Source: Agathobaculum sp. NTUH-O15-33
GTDB taxonomy: Bacteria > Bacillota > Clostridia > Oscillospirales > Butyricicoccaceae
Direction: 5' to 3'
Length of the DNA stretch: 64,000 nt
Assembly (NCBI RefSeq): GCF_033193315.1
Contig: NZ_CP136187.1
Location: forward strand, 1,860,001 to 1,924,000
Shown here: positions 18,822-27,807 of the stretch, piece by piece
How positions within the stretch are numbered: position 1 is the first letter of the stretch
How the letters are laid out: each line of letters opens with the position of its first letter
Position numbers and translations under genes: made by a program
The notes under the pieces: generated by a model
What the model was told of the DNA's origin: nothing
Databases searched by the model: none
Seen by the model: the letters and a program-made list of their open reading frames with translations, nothing else

Positions 18822-19439
18822 ATGAGAAACGATAAGGAATTTGAGGCATTTGCCGCCCTATCCGATGAAGCTTTGTGCCAAATGGCGCAGCAGGGCAAGG
18901 GCGAGGCAACAGAAGCGCTCGTTTCGCGGTATTCCCGGCTGGTAAAGACCTGCGCGCGCCCCTACTTTTTGGTTGGCGCCGACGCGGAGGATTTGCTGCA
19001 GGAGGGCATGCTTGGACTGCTCAAGGCGATCCGCGAATACGACGAAGCACAAAAAACGCCGTTCGGCGCGTTTGCGCGCCTATGCGTCACCCGGCGGATC
19101 TATACCGCGGTGCGTGCGGCGGCGGCGCTCAAGCACGATCCTTTAAATCGTTCCCTGTCCTTTGATCGACCTCTGTTTGAAGACCTTGCTCAATCGCACA
19201 CCCGGGTTGCGGCACCGATCGGTGACCCCGAATCGCTGGTGATCGGCAATGAGGAACGGGCGGAGCTGATACGCAGGCTCTATTCGCTCCTGTCTGAATT
19301 CGAGGCAAAGGTTTTAACATTGTTTCTAGACGGCCTGTCCTATGAGCAAATGGCCGAAACACTGCATAAACCAATCAAGTCTGTGGACAATGCCATCCAG
19401 CGCATCAAGCGAAAATCGGCAGCTATCAAACCCCAATAG
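18822..19439 (+). CDS. sigH: RNA polymerase sigma factor, SigH (Spo0H) type
   Basis: 205 residues from ATG 18822. Region 2 is visible as ALVSRYSRLVKTCARPYF and GADAEDLLQEGMLGLLKAI, then TPFGAFARLCVTRRI (2.4-like); region 4 is EFEAKVLTLFLDGLSYEQM and KPIKSVDNAIQRIKRK (HTH). The layout and the short linker match sporulation/competence sigma-H rather than ECF factors. Possible earlier in-frame starts (TTG 18783, ATG 18810) overlap the -35 and -10 hexamers and are unlikely for transcripts from that promoter. There is no obvious Shine-Dalgarno before 18822. In endospore formers SigH drives early sporulation genes. Confidence 0.88.
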   Translation: MRNDKEFEAFAALSDEALCQMAQQGKGEATEALVSRYSRLVKTCARPYFLVGADAEDLLQEGMLGLLKAIREYDEAQKTPFGAFARLCVTRRIYTAVRAAAALKHDPLNRSLSFDRPLFEDLAQSHTRVAAPIGDPESLVIGNEERAELIRRLYSLLSEFEAKVLTLFLDGLSYEQMAETLHKPIKSVDNAIQRIKRKSAAIKPQ

Positions 19440-19516
19440 GCGATTGCAGGCAAAAGAAGCCTGTACGCAATAAATCTAGGTTCCCGAGGGAACGGTATCA
19501 AAGAGAGGTAAAAAGC

Positions 19517-19795
19517 ATGTACGAAGACAAGACTTTAGTATGCAAGGAATGCGGTCAGGAATTTGTATTCACCGCAGGTGAGCAGGAGTTTTACGCAGAG
19601 CGCGGCTTCCAGAACGAGCCCCAGCGCTGCAAGAACTGCCGCGATGCCCGCAAGAATGCTGCCCGCGGCCCTCGCGAGTATTTCACCGCAGTCTGCGCTT
19701 CCTGCGGCGGCGAGGCGAGAGTTCCGTTCGAGCCCAAGTCCGATCGCCCGGTATATTGCAGCGAGTGCTTCGCCAAGATGCGCGAAGAGGGCTAA
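19517..19795 (+). CDS. Zinc-ribbon domain protein (zf-trcl type)
   Basis: 92 residues with four CxxC pairs: CKEC (residues 10-13), CKNC (38-41), CASC (59-62) and CSEC (80-83). The first half, LVCKECGQEFVFTAGEQEFY, matches the probable zinc-binding domain PF13451, common in anaerobic Firmicutes and of unknown role (possible nucleic-acid binding). RBS GAGAGG precedes ATG. The 77 nt upstream hold a small dyad (TTCCCGAGGGAA) but no clear promoter, so it may be co-transcribed with sigH. A strong terminator follows. Confidence 0.85.
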   Translation: MYEDKTLVCKECGQEFVFTAGEQEFYAERGFQNEPQRCKNCRDARKNAARGPREYFTAVCASCGGEARVPFEPKSDRPVYCSECFAKMREEG

Positions 19796-19822
19796 TTTTT
19801 TAGCTTATTACCCGCAAAATCA

Positions 19823-19853
19823 GCGTCCGAGAGTTTTCTCGGACGCTTTTTTT
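19823..19853 (+). terminator. Intrinsic terminator
   Basis: GCGTCCGAGA-GTTT-TCTCGGACGC followed by seven T residues. Confidence 0.9.
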
Positions 19854-19900
19854 AATTTTAGCAAATAAGTATTTCAGACGTGATAAATATGATATTTTGA

Positions 19901-19929
19901 TTGAATTTTCTGTTTTTCTGCGGTATACT
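19901..19929 (+). promoter_or_regulatory. Sigma-A type promoter for DUF1858 gene
   Basis: TTGAAT (19901-19906), 17-bp spacer, TATACT (19924-19929); 36 bp to the ATG with an AAGGAGGT site between. Confidence 0.75.
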
Positions 19930-19965
19930 ATAAGAAATCAAACAAACGAGTTAAGGAGGTTCATC

Positions 19966-20166
19966 ATGGCTGCTGTCACGAAGAAAACCACGATCGGCGA
20001 GGTTTTGGCCCGCGATCTGAACACGGCGCCCTTTTTCACGGAAATGGGCATGCACTGTCTGGGGTGTCCGGCTTCGCAGGGCGAAAGCATCGAGGAAGCC
20101 TGCATGGTTCACGGCACGAATGCGGACGAGCTGGTTGAAAAGCTCAACAGCTTTTTCGGAGAATAA
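19966..20166 (+). CDS. DUF1858 domain protein
   Basis: 66 residues with near-perfect AAGGAGGT 6 bp before ATG 19966. The DUF1858 hallmark is GMHCLGCPASQGESIEEAC, where the CLGCP motif sits at an exposed turn, followed by HGTNADELVEKLNSFF. The fold is often found fused to hybrid-cluster or ScdA/RIC-like iron-repair proteins; as a stand-alone it is presumed to be redox or metal-linked, but no activity is established. It is flanked by its own promoter and a strong terminator. Confidence 0.9.
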   Translation: MAAVTKKTTIGEVLARDLNTAPFFTEMGMHCLGCPASQGESIEEACMVHGTNADELVEKLNSFFGE

Positions 20167-20176
20167 GCTAGTAGGA

Positions 20177-20210
20177 AACCGGGCCGGCTAAAGCCGGCCC
20201 GGTTTTTTTT
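20177..20210 (+). terminator. Strong intrinsic terminator immediately upstream of trmK
   Basis: AACCGGGCCGGC-TAAA-GCCGGCCCGG followed by eight T residues. The T-tract ends 10 nt before the trmK ATG, leaving no space for another promoter between them. Confidence 0.9.
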
Positions 20211-20219
20211 GAGGAGACT

Positions 20220-20909
20220 ATGGAAAGTTTGATTTTAACGCCGCGCCTTGACTGCCTTGCATCGCTGGTGCCGCAGGGCGCGCATCTGGCCGATATCGGC
20301 ACCGATCACGGCAAGCTGCCGATCAGCCTGCTAAAGGCGGGCCGCGTACAGAGCGCCGTCGGCTCGGATATCGGCGCGGGACCGCTCCGACACGCCGAAC
20401 AAAACGCGCGGGATCACGGCGTTTCGCTGCCGCTTCGCCTTGCGCCCGGCCTTGACGCGATCGCTCCTGACGAGTGCGATACCGTTTCGATCGCGGGCAT
20501 GGGCGGGCAGACCATTGCGGAAATATTGGATGCCGCGCCGTGGGCGATTGACGGCGGTCATCTGCTGTTGCTCCAGCCTATGACGGGCGCTCCCGAGCTG
20601 CGCCAATGGCTGTGGCAAAACGGCTGCCGCATCGTTGAGGAAACGATCTGCCGCGAAGGCGCGCGCCGCTGGTACATTGTGATCAGCGCCCGGGGCGGGG
20701 CGGATAAGCGGGAAAAACCGCTTTCCGCCTGCCATGTTTCAACCGCGCTGTTGCGGGCGGCCGGTGCGAAGGAATATCTGGCACACCTGCTGCGCATTGA
20801 AACGCACGCGCTGGCCGGTATGGAGCAGGGCAGCGCGGTCGATGAAGCGCGCCTCGCGGCGCAGCGCGATACCGTTACGGCGCTTCGGGACGCTATGGAG
20901 GGATTATGA
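20220..20909 (+). CDS. trmK: tRNA (adenine(22)-N(1))-methyltransferase TrmK
   Basis: 229 residues. The class I SAM-binding motif is GAHLADIGTDHGKLPISLL, with motif IV-like VSIAGMGGQTIAEIL (the MGG catalytic region of the TrmK/YqfN family) and LLLQPMTGAPELRQWL. It methylates N1 of A22 in the D-loop of Ser/Leu/Tyr-type tRNAs. RBS GAGGAG lies directly behind the upstream T-tract. It overlaps the Nif3-like gene by 4 bp, the usual trmK-nif3 pairing in Firmicutes. Confidence 0.92.
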   Translation: MESLILTPRLDCLASLVPQGAHLADIGTDHGKLPISLLKAGRVQSAVGSDIGAGPLRHAEQNARDHGVSLPLRLAPGLDAIAPDECDTVSIAGMGGQTIAEILDAAPWAIDGGHLLLLQPMTGAPELRQWLWQNGCRIVEETICREGARRWYIVISARGGADKREKPLSACHVSTALLRAAGAKEYLAHLLRIETHALAGMEQGSAVDEARLAAQRDTVTALRDAMEGL

Positions 20910-21685
20910 TGATAACCGTACAGGATATCCTGACTTTTTTAGAGGGCTTTGCCCCATACGAGCTTGCTGAAAGCTGGGACAACGTCGGCCTATTGGCTGG
21001 CGACCGCGTGCAGCCGGTCTCTTCCGTTCTCTGCGCGCTCGATATCACCGAGCAGGTGGTGGAGGAGGCGGCCGCGCTCGGCGCACAGCTGATCGTGGCC
21101 CATCATCCGGCGATCTTCACTTCGGTCAGCCGGGTCACGGCGGATGATACCACGGGCCGCCTGCTGCGCGCGGCGATCCGAAACGAGATCGCGCTCATCT
21201 GTATGCACACCAACGCGGACTGCGCGCAGGGCGGCGTAAACGATGCGCTGGCCGCCGCGTTGTTCCTGACCGGCGTATCCAATATGGAAGCCGGGGAAAA
21301 CGGTATGCTGGGCCGTGTCGGCACGTTGCCGCGCGAAATGCAGCCCGAGGAGTTTGTCCGCTACGTCAAGGACTGCCTGAACGCGGGCGGCGTGCGTTAC
21401 TGCGACGGCGGCCGGGCCATCCGCCGTGTCGCGGTCGGCGGCGGCGCCTGTGGCAAAATGATGGATCAGGCGCTCGCAAAGGGCGCGGAAGCCTTTGTGA
21501 TAGGCGATTGCAGCTACGACTTGATGCAGCGCGCACAGGCCCTTGGCCTGACGCTGGTGGACGCCGGGCATTTTCCAACCGAAAACCCGATGACCGCCGT
21601 GTTTGCAGAGCAGATCAGGGGCGCTTTTCCCAAGCTTACGGTCAAAACATCGGCGAAGCACGCCGATTGCATCCAATTTATATAA
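20906..21685 (+). CDS. Nif3-like dinuclear metal-centre protein (DUF34, YqfO type)
   Basis: 259 residues. Metal-ligand motifs are AESWDNVGLLAGD near the N terminus, IVAHHPAIFTS (His-His), LICMHTNADCAQGGVNDAL and, at the C terminus, LVDAGHFPTENPM. The family forms toroidal hexamers with two metal ions per site; GTP cyclohydrolase I-like or metal-trafficking roles have been proposed but are not settled. It is a short-form protein without the central PII-like insert. It is coupled to trmK by a 4-bp overlap and followed at 12 bp by rqcH. Confidence 0.92.
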   Translation: MMITVQDILTFLEGFAPYELAESWDNVGLLAGDRVQPVSSVLCALDITEQVVEEAAALGAQLIVAHHPAIFTSVSRVTADDTTGRLLRAAIRNEIALICMHTNADCAQGGVNDALAAALFLTGVSNMEAGENGMLGRVGTLPREMQPEEFVRYVKDCLNAGGVRYCDGGRAIRRVAVGGGACGKMMDQALAKGAEAFVIGDCSYDLMQRAQALGLTLVDAGHFPTENPMTAVFAEQIRGAFPKLTVKTSAKHADCIQFI

Positions 21686-21697
21686 GGAAGGTTTATT

Positions 21698-23473
21698 ATG
21701 CCACTCGACGCAATCTGCCTTGGGGCAGTAGTGCACGAACTGAACGCGGCGCTCATGGGCTGTCGCGTGGAAAAAGTATATCAGCCCGACCGGGACGAGA
21801 TTGTGCTGCAAACGCGCGGCGTGGGCGGCGCAAAGCGCCTGCTGCTCTCGATCGCGGCGGGCGCGCCGCGCGCGCACTTTATCGAAGCCGCGCGGGAAAA
21901 CCCCGCCGCGCCGCCCATGTTTTGCATGCTGATGCGCAAGCATGTGCAGGGGGCCAAGATCGCCGCCATTTCCCAGCCCGCGACCGAGCGCATGTTCACC
22001 ATCGAGCTGGACACCAACGATGAAATGGGCGTGCCCTGCAAAAAGCGCCTGATGTGCGAACTCATGGGCAAGCACTCCAATCTGGTTTTATGCGGCGAGG
22101 ATGGGCGCGTCATCGATTCGCTGCGCCGGGTGGACGGTGATATATCCGGCAAGCGGCAGGTAATGCCGGGCCTGTTTTACCGCATGCCGCCCGCGCAGGA
22201 TAAGCGCGATCCCTTTGGGCTGACCGGTGAAACGCTGACCGCCCTGCTGCGGGAGGGCGACCCGGAGACAGCGCTCGACCGCGCGCTGCTCGGCCTGCTG
22301 CTCGGCTTTTCGCCGCTGTTGTGCCGTGAGATCGCGTTCCGCGCGACCGGAAACGTACAGCAGCCCCTGCGCGAATTGACGGAAAAGGACTACCGTGCGA
22401 TTGCGCAGGCGTTCGACGCTTTTTGCGCCGACGTCAAAGGGGGACGCTTTTCGCCCACGCTTCTGACCAGGCGCGAGGACGGCGCGGTGTTCGATTTCTC
22501 CTGCACGCCCATTGCGCAATACGGCGACTTTTTGCAAACAACGGTGTTTGACAGCTTTTCCGCTTTGCTCGCCGCCTTTTACGAGAAAAAAGGCAAGGCC
22601 GAGCGCATGGCGCGCCGCACGCAGGATTTGCGTAAAACCGTACAGAACGCGCGCGACCGGCTGGCGCGTAAAATCGCCGCCCAGCAAAAGGAGCTTGCCC
22701 AAACGCACGACCGTGATAAGCACAAGCGCATAGGCGACTTGATCACGGCCAACCTGTACCAGATCGAAAAGGGCATGAACAAGGTCCGCGCGGTGGACTA
22801 TTACGACGAGACCTGCCCAGAGGTCGAGATTACACTCGATATCAGGCTTACGCCACAGCAGAACGCGCAGCGCTACTTTAAGCTTTATAACAAGGCCAAA
22901 ACAGCCGAACAGATGCTCACCGTACAGCTGGCGCAGGGGCAGGACGAGCTGCAATACCTCGATAGTGTGCTTGCCCTGATCGAGGAAGCGGAAAACGAAC
23001 GCGATCTGGCCCAGCTTCGCGAGGAGTTAACGCAGACAGGCGTGCTCTCCAAAAAGCAGACAAGGAACAAACGCGGTCAGGCGCGGCCCGCTTCGGCTAA
23101 ACCCTACCACTACCGCACCAGCGACGGGTTTGATGTGTTTGCGGGTAAAAACAACCTGCAAAACGATCTGCTCACGCTGAAAACCGCGCTGAAAAGCGAT
23201 ATTTGGTTTCACACACAGAAAATCCATGGCTCCCACGTCATTCTCGCGGTCGACGGCCGCGAGCCGACCGATCAGGCCATGACCGAAGCCGCGATGATCG
23301 CGGCGTACCACTCCAAGGCGCGTACCTCGTCGCTGGTTCCGGTCGATTATACGCCGGTACGTCAGGTGAAAAAGCCCGCCGGCGCAAAGCCGGGCATGGT
23401 CATTTATCACGTTTACCAAACGGCGTATGTCACACCGGACGAAGCGGCGATCGAAAAGCTGCGCGTGGAATAA
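21698..23473 (+). CDS. rqcH: RqcH, ribosome-associated quality control NFACT protein
   Basis: 591 residues. The order is an NFACT-N domain (GCRVEKVYQPDRDEIVLQ; MCMLMRKHV-like helix; GKHSNLVL), helix-hairpin-helix, a long coiled coil (about residues 290-430, e.g. KIAAQQKELAQTHDRDKHK), and the NFACT-R RNA-binding domain (YRTSDGFDVFAGKNNLQND; DIWFHTQKIHGSHVIL). RqcH binds stalled 50S-peptidyl-tRNA and adds C-terminal alanine tails. The older name, fibronectin-binding protein, is misleading. RBS AAGGAAGG. Confidence 0.95.
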   Translation: MPLDAICLGAVVHELNAALMGCRVEKVYQPDRDEIVLQTRGVGGAKRLLLSIAAGAPRAHFIEAARENPAAPPMFCMLMRKHVQGAKIAAISQPATERMFTIELDTNDEMGVPCKKRLMCELMGKHSNLVLCGEDGRVIDSLRRVDGDISGKRQVMPGLFYRMPPAQDKRDPFGLTGETLTALLREGDPETALDRALLGLLLGFSPLLCREIAFRATGNVQQPLRELTEKDYRAIAQAFDAFCADVKGGRFSPTLLTRREDGAVFDFSCTPIAQYGDFLQTTVFDSFSALLAAFYEKKGKAERMARRTQDLRKTVQNARDRLARKIAAQQKELAQTHDRDKHKRIGDLITANLYQIEKGMNKVRAVDYYDETCPEVEITLDIRLTPQQNAQRYFKLYNKAKTAEQMLTVQLAQGQDELQYLDSVLALIEEAENERDLAQLREELTQTGVLSKKQTRNKRGQARPASAKPYHYRTSDGFDVFAGKNNLQNDLLTLKTALKSDIWFHTQKIHGSHVILAVDGREPTDQAMTEAAMIAAYHSKARTSSLVPVDYTPVRQVKKPAGAKPGMVIYHVYQTAYVTPDEAAIEKLRVE

Positions 23474-23492
23474 ACAGAAAGGAACACCTCAT

Positions 23493-24026
23493 ATGATCCT
23501 ATCCGGTCAAGAAATTTTAAAGCACATCGGCAAGGAGATCAAAATTATTCCGTTTGATGAAAAACGGATCAATCCAAACAGCTATAACCTGTCCTTGGCG
23601 GATGAACTGCTTGTCTATGACAACGAAGTGCTGGATATGAAGAAGAATAACAGAGCGCACCGCATTTTTATCCCGGAAAACGGTTTGCTTCTCGAACCCA
23701 ATCGCCTCTATCTGGGCCGCACGAACGAATACACCTCGACCGATGGCTATGTGCCCATGCTGGAGGGGCGTTCTTCGACCGGCCGACTTGGCCTTTTTAT
23801 CCACGTCACCGCGGGCTTTGGCGATGTGGGTTTCCGGGGCTATTGGACGCTAGAGATCTTCTGCGTGCAGCCCATCCGAATATATCCCAATGTCGAGATC
23901 TGTCAGATATACTACCATGATATCCACGGCGAGTATACCCCCTATGAAAGCGGTAAGTACCAGAACAACGTTGGCATTCAGCCCAGCTTGCTGTATAAAG
24001 ATTTTGAAAGGTCGGTTGAATTTTAA
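23493..24026 (+). CDS. dcd: dCTP deaminase
   Basis: 177 residues; hydrolyses dCTP to dUTP (or dUMP in bifunctional versions) for dTMP supply. Landmarks are RINPNSYNLSLADELLVY, GLLLEPNRLYLGRTNEYTS, the catalytic EGRSSTGRLGLFIHVTAGFG and DVGFRGYWTLE, and the C-terminal YHDIHGEY and KYQNNVGIQPS segments. Start ATG 23493 follows AAAGGAAC. It is the last gene of the trmK cluster and ends at a hairpin. Confidence 0.93.
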   Translation: MILSGQEILKHIGKEIKIIPFDEKRINPNSYNLSLADELLVYDNEVLDMKKNNRAHRIFIPENGLLLEPNRLYLGRTNEYTSTDGYVPMLEGRSSTGRLGLFIHVTAGFGDVGFRGYWTLEIFCVQPIRIYPNVEICQIYYHDIHGEYTPYESGKYQNNVGIQPSLLYKDFERSVEF

Positions 24027-24032
24027 AACAGT

Positions 24033-24061
24033 GGCCACCGGAATACTTATTTCCGGTGGCC
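24033..24061. terminator. Hairpin between dcd and the SLH gene
   Basis: GGCCACCGGAA / TTCCGGTGGCC perfect stem. The + side has a weak T-tract; read on the - strand it is followed by TTTT, so it probably serves both convergent genes. Confidence 0.65.
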
Positions 24062-24072
24062 TTACTGATTAA

Positions 24073-25017
24073 CTATTCTTCCATCAGCTGCATGGCGTTG
24101 TAAAGCAGCTCACACGCGGTCTGGCGGGAGATCGCGTCGCTCGGCTGCTGCATTTCGGAAAGGGGAGAGAGCACCTGCAGCCGGTTCAGCGAGCCGATCG
24201 CGGATTGCGCCCAATCCATTTCCGTTGAGTGTTCCGAGGCGTAGGCCGCTTCGGCGCCCTGAAGCGTTTCGGTCAGCAGATTATTGACGACAACGCAGGC
24301 CTCGGCCAACGTGATCGGATTTTGCCCGCGGATCTCGGCATAGCCGCCCGCGGTACGGTAGCCGCTGACCAACCCGCTGGACGCCGCGGCGCTGACATAG
24401 GGCTTGGCCCACGGAGAGAGGCCGCCGTCGTCGGCAAAATCGGTCTGCTCGGTCGGTTCAAGCGGCAGATCGGCCACGGCGGAAGCCATTGCAATGAACT
24501 CGCTGCGTGTGATCGGCTGTGCTGGATGGAAAAAAGAGCAGTCGCCGATCTTTTCCCCCGTCATCACGCCGGCTTCGGATAAACAGATGGCCGCGTAATG
24601 GGATGGATTGCCTTCCATATCCGCGTAGGTCAGCTTAGAGCGGTTCTTCACCACGGTTACCGTTACCGTGGCGGCGGGTGCGGTATTGCCGTTTTCATCC
24701 ACCGCGGTGTAAGAAAACTTATCCGTACCGGCCTTTTTGCCCGGTGTGTAGCGCAGTACCGCGCCGTCGATCTGAGCCGTGCCTAGTCGCGGCTGCTCGG
24801 TTAGCTGGTACAGGGCAATGTCGTTGTCCTCGTCGGTCGCGGTGAGCGTCAGTTCGATCGGCACACCCAGACAGGTTTCGCCATGAACGCTTTGTGCAAT
24901 GGGCGGCGCGCCGTCCGCGGGCACGGTTTTCAATCCCGCAGCCAGCGCATAGCCGGAAAACAGCACGGTGATCGGCAGCAGGACCGCGCAAAACAGCAAT
25001 TTTTTATCCTTTAACAT
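24073..25017 (-). CDS. Secreted S-layer-homology (SLH) protein with an Ig/cadherin-like domain
   Basis: 314 residues from ATG 25017, preceded by AAGGGGTG. A signal peptide or N-terminal membrane anchor ([21 protein letters not shown]) is followed by a beta-sandwich region (about 45-125: [38 protein letters not shown], typical of bacterial tandem Ig/cadherin-like repeats). Three SLH-like modules follow (about 135-310: [61 protein letters not shown]). SLH modules hold proteins to pyruvylated cell-wall polymer. It is monocistronic, divergent from guaA; partner or ligand unknown. Confidence 0.82.
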   Translation of the reverse strand: MLKDKKLLFCAVLLPITVLFSGYALAAGLKTVPADGAPPIAQSVHGETCLGVPIELTLTATDEDNDIALYQLTEQPRLGTAQIDGAVLRYTPGKKAGTDKFSYTAVDENGNTAPAATVTVTVVKNRSKLTYADMEGNPSHYAAICLSEAGVMTGEKIGDCSFFHPAQPITRSEFIAMASAVADLPLEPTEQTDFADDGGLSPWAKPYVSAAASSGLVSGYRTAGGYAEIRGQNPITLAEACVVVNNLLTETLQGAEAAYASEHSTEMDWAQSAIGSLNRLQVLSPLSEMQQPSDAISRQTACELLYNAMQLMEE

Positions 25018-25151
25018 TGTTATTACACCCCTTGAAAGGTTCTCTTGCCCAAAGGATGCACCAATTTCCCGAAAATCATACGTCAAACATAGTTTATTTC
25101 TGCCTATTTATCAAAAAATATAGCGGGAAAGTAAAAACACCGGCAAAAAAC

Positions 25152-25180
25152 TTGTCTAAAACGCTGCATTGTGTCATAAT
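25152..25180 (+). promoter_or_regulatory. Sigma-A type promoter for guaA
   Basis: TTGTCT (25152-25157), 17-bp spacer, CATAAT (25175-25180). The leader of about 30 nt is too short for a purine riboswitch. Confidence 0.65.
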
Positions 25181-25217
25181 AGCAACAGACAGATATTGCT
25201 TTGGAAGGAGATTTTTC

Positions 25218-26759
25218 ATGGAAAATCATCAGTTGATCCTGGTGCTAGACTTTGGCGGCCAGTATAACCAGCTGATCGCGCGCCGCGTGCGCGAACAACA
25301 TGTATACTGCGAGGTCAAAAGCTACAAGACCCCGCTGAGCGAAATCAAGGCGATGCAGCCCGCGGGCATCATTTTCACCGGCGGCCCCAATAGCGTATAC
25401 GACGATGCCTCGCCGCGCTGCGGCAGGGAAGTGCTGGAACTCGGCATTCCGGTGCTCGGCATCTGCTATGGCTGCCAGTTGATGGCGCACCTTTTGGCCG
25501 GCACGGTATCCGACGCCGCCGAAAAGAGCGAATACGGCAAGACTGAGGTGCGGCTCGACCGCACGAGCACGCTGTTTTCCGATCTGCAAGAAAACGAAAT
25601 TTGCTGGATGAGCCATACCGACTTTATCGCGAACGCGCCCGAAGGTTTCCGCGTCACCGCGACTACCGCGACCTGTCCGACCGCCGCGATGGAAAACGCG
25701 GAAAAGAAGCTGTACGGCGTACAGTTCCACCCGGAGGTCAATCACACGCCGCACGGTACGGATATGCTTCGCCACTTTGTATACGACGTGTGCGGCTGCA
25801 CCGGCGATTGGACGATGGGGAAATACATCGAAAATCAGCTTGCTTCGATTCGCCGGCAGGTGGGGGATGGTAAGGTGCTTTGCGCCCTTTCCGGCGGCGT
25901 CGATTCAAGCGTAGCCGCGGCGCTTCTCAGCAAAGCGGTCGGCCGCCAGTTGACCTGTGTGTTCGTCGATAACGGCCTGATGCGTAAAAACGAAGGCATC
26001 GAGGTGGAAGAGGCATTCAAAACCCGCTTTGACGCAAACTTTGTCCACGCAAAGGCGCAGCAGCGCTTCTTAAACCGTTTAAAGGGGCTGAGCGAGCCCG
26101 AAGCCAAGCGCAAGGCCATTGGCGAAGAGTTCATCCGTGTGTTTGAGGACGAAGCCAAGAAGATCGGCAAGGTCGATTTTCTGGTGCAGGGCACCATCTA
26201 TCCGGACGTGATCGAGTCCGGCCTTGGCGATTCGGCGGTCATCAAGAGCCACCACAATGTCGGCGGCCTGCCTGACGTCGTCGATTTCGAGGAATTGATC
26301 GAGCCGCTGCGCATGCTCTTTAAGGATGAAGTGCGGCAGATGGGCTTGGAGCTTGGCCTGCCCGAGCATCTTGTTTGGCGCCAGCCGTTTCCGGGCCCGG
26401 GTCTGGGCATCCGTGTGATCGGCGAGGTGACCGAGGAAAAACTCGCCATTCTGCGCGAGGCCGACGCGATTTATCGCGAAGAGATCGCGAACGCAGGGCT
26501 GGACCGCTCGATCAGCCAGTATTTCGCGGTGCTGACCGATATGCGCTCGGTCGGCGTCATGGGCGACGGCCGCACGTATGATTACACGCTCGCTTTGCGC
26601 GGGGTGACCACCACGGACTTCATGACTGCGGATTGGGCGCGCATTCCCTATGAGGTGCTCGACCGCGTATCCATCCGTATTGTCAACGAAGTGGGCCATA
26701 TCAACCGCATCGTGTATGATATCACCTCCAAACCCCCGGCAACGGTGGAGTGGGAGTAA
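25218..26759 (+). CDS. guaA: GMP synthase (glutamine-hydrolysing), full length
   Basis: 513 residues; converts XMP to GMP. The N-terminal class I amidotransferase is intact: [27 protein letters not shown], nucleophile [10 protein letters not shown] (Cys83), and the His/Glu pair in VQFHPEVNH (His171, Glu173). The ATP pyrophosphatase domain has the P-loop [17 protein letters not shown], and the C-terminal dimerization domain ends [21 protein letters not shown] second, shortened paralogue lies 2.9 kb downstream, so this copy probably supplies the normal activity. Confidence 0.97.
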   Translation: MENHQLILVLDFGGQYNQLIARRVREQHVYCEVKSYKTPLSEIKAMQPAGIIFTGGPNSVYDDASPRCGREVLELGIPVLGICYGCQLMAHLLAGTVSDAAEKSEYGKTEVRLDRTSTLFSDLQENEICWMSHTDFIANAPEGFRVTATTATCPTAAMENAEKKLYGVQFHPEVNHTPHGTDMLRHFVYDVCGCTGDWTMGKYIENQLASIRRQVGDGKVLCALSGGVDSSVAAALLSKAVGRQLTCVFVDNGLMRKNEGIEVEEAFKTRFDANFVHAKAQQRFLNRLKGLSEPEAKRKAIGEEFIRVFEDEAKKIGKVDFLVQGTIYPDVIESGLGDSAVIKSHHNVGGLPDVVDFEELIEPLRMLFKDEVRQMGLELGLPEHLVWRQPFPGPGLGIRVIGEVTEEKLAILREADAIYREEIANAGLDRSISQYFAVLTDMRSVGVMGDGRTYDYTLALRGVTTTDFMTADWARIPYEVLDRVSIRIVNEVGHINRIVYDITSKPPATVEWE

Positions 26760-26764
26760 AAACG

Positions 26765-26802
26765 ATCCCCCAAACCTTATGTTTAGGTTTGGGGGATTTT
26801 TT
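26765..26802 (+). terminator. Intrinsic terminator after guaA
   Basis: ATCCCCCAAACCT / AGGTTTGGGGGAT stem with six T residues; it also faces the end of the convergent LysR gene. Confidence 0.9.
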
Positions 26803-26816
26803 GACAGGGTTCCGTA

Positions 26817-27683
26817 TCAGCGGTATTGCAAATATTCCATGAAGCGCTTGACCGCTATGGATGCGGAACGCTGATCCCGTAGGGCCAGACCTATGCTGCG
26901 GTAAGCGGGTACCTCCAATTCTTTTGCAACGATGCGATAAGGAACCCGCCTGAGAATCAGCTGGGGCAAAATGCTGATACCAAGGCCGCTTTCCACCATC
27001 GACATGATCGCATAGTCATCCCAAGTGGTAAAATGTACGTTAGGCGATATCTTGCACCGGTCAAATATTTCGGAGACCTCAGCTTTTTCGCCTTTTTCTA
27101 GCAGCATGAACGGATCGTTGCATAACGCGGCGACCGGGAATCTATCACACCCTGCCAAGGGGTGCGCTTCTGGTAAAATGACGAGCAGCTCGTCCTGCTC
27201 CAAGAAAATCGTTTGCAGCTCCGGGTGCGTGGGCAGGCGAAGAAAACCGCAATCGACGCGGCCTGTTAGGATCCACTCCTCGATTTCTTTATAGTCGCCC
27301 AGCAGCAATTCATACTCAATGTTGGGATAGTCTTTTTGAAATTCCCGGATGATGTTCGGCAGCCAATGGGTCGCGACGCTGGAAAAGGTGCCGATCCGGA
27401 TCAGGCCGGCTTGCAGCCCGTTCAGTTCGTCTACCTGCATTTGCAGCTTGCGGTATTCCGTGCAGACGCTTTGGGCATGCGGCAGCAGCTTGAGACCGTC
27501 GGAAGTCAGGCGAACCCCGGCGCGTCCCCGTTCCAGCAAGGTGATCTTCCACTCCTTCTCCAAATCGTTGATCATGCGGCTGATGCCGGATTGGGAATAG
27601 CTCAGTACCTCGGCGGCCTTTGTAAAGCTGCCATACTCTACTGTTTTAAGGAACGCCATGTATTTTTGTATGTTCATATCCAT
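26817..27683 (-). CDS. LysR family transcriptional regulator
   Basis: 288 residues. The N-terminal winged HTH is YMAFLKTVEYGSFTKAAEVL, SYSQSGISRMINDLEKEW, LLERGRAGVRLTSDG; the rest is the two-lobed effector-binding domain (GLIRIGTFSSVATHWLP, VDCGFLRLP, LLVILPEAHPLAG, VESGLGISILPQL). It is divergent from a DMT-family transporter gene, the classic arrangement for a LysR protein that activates its neighbour. The effector cannot be deduced. The start has AAGGGG 12 nt upstream. Confidence 0.9.
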   Translation of the reverse strand: MDMNIQKYMAFLKTVEYGSFTKAAEVLSYSQSGISRMINDLEKEWKITLLERGRAGVRLTSDGLKLLPHAQSVCTEYRKLQMQVDELNGLQAGLIRIGTFSSVATHWLPNIIREFQKDYPNIEYELLLGDYKEIEEWILTGRVDCGFLRLPTHPELQTIFLEQDELLVILPEAHPLAGCDRFPVAALCNDPFMLLEKGEKAEVSEIFDRCKISPNVHFTTWDDYAIMSMVESGLGISILPQLILRRVPYRIVAKELEVPAYRSIGLALRDQRSASIAVKRFMEYLQYR

Positions 27684-27807
27684 GCAGTACCGATTCCCCT
27701 TTTATATTCGATTTTATCATAGAATATATGAAAAACATTCGCTTTTGTGCTTATAGAAGATATGGTACACTATATCCAAAAGAAATGCAATGGGGAGAGG
27801 TACCGAA
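27684..27807. promoter_or_regulatory. Divergent LysR/transporter control region
   Basis: AT-rich intergenic stretch between two divergent genes. A dyad TATAG-N13-CTATA (27752-27774) overlaps a TACACT -10-like hexamer and is a candidate LysR site (T-N11-A type). No confident -35 element was found. Confidence 0.4.

Noticed and set aside
25087..25217. Purine riboswitch upstream of guaA
   Set aside because: The predicted leader is about 30 nt and lacks the three-way junction core.
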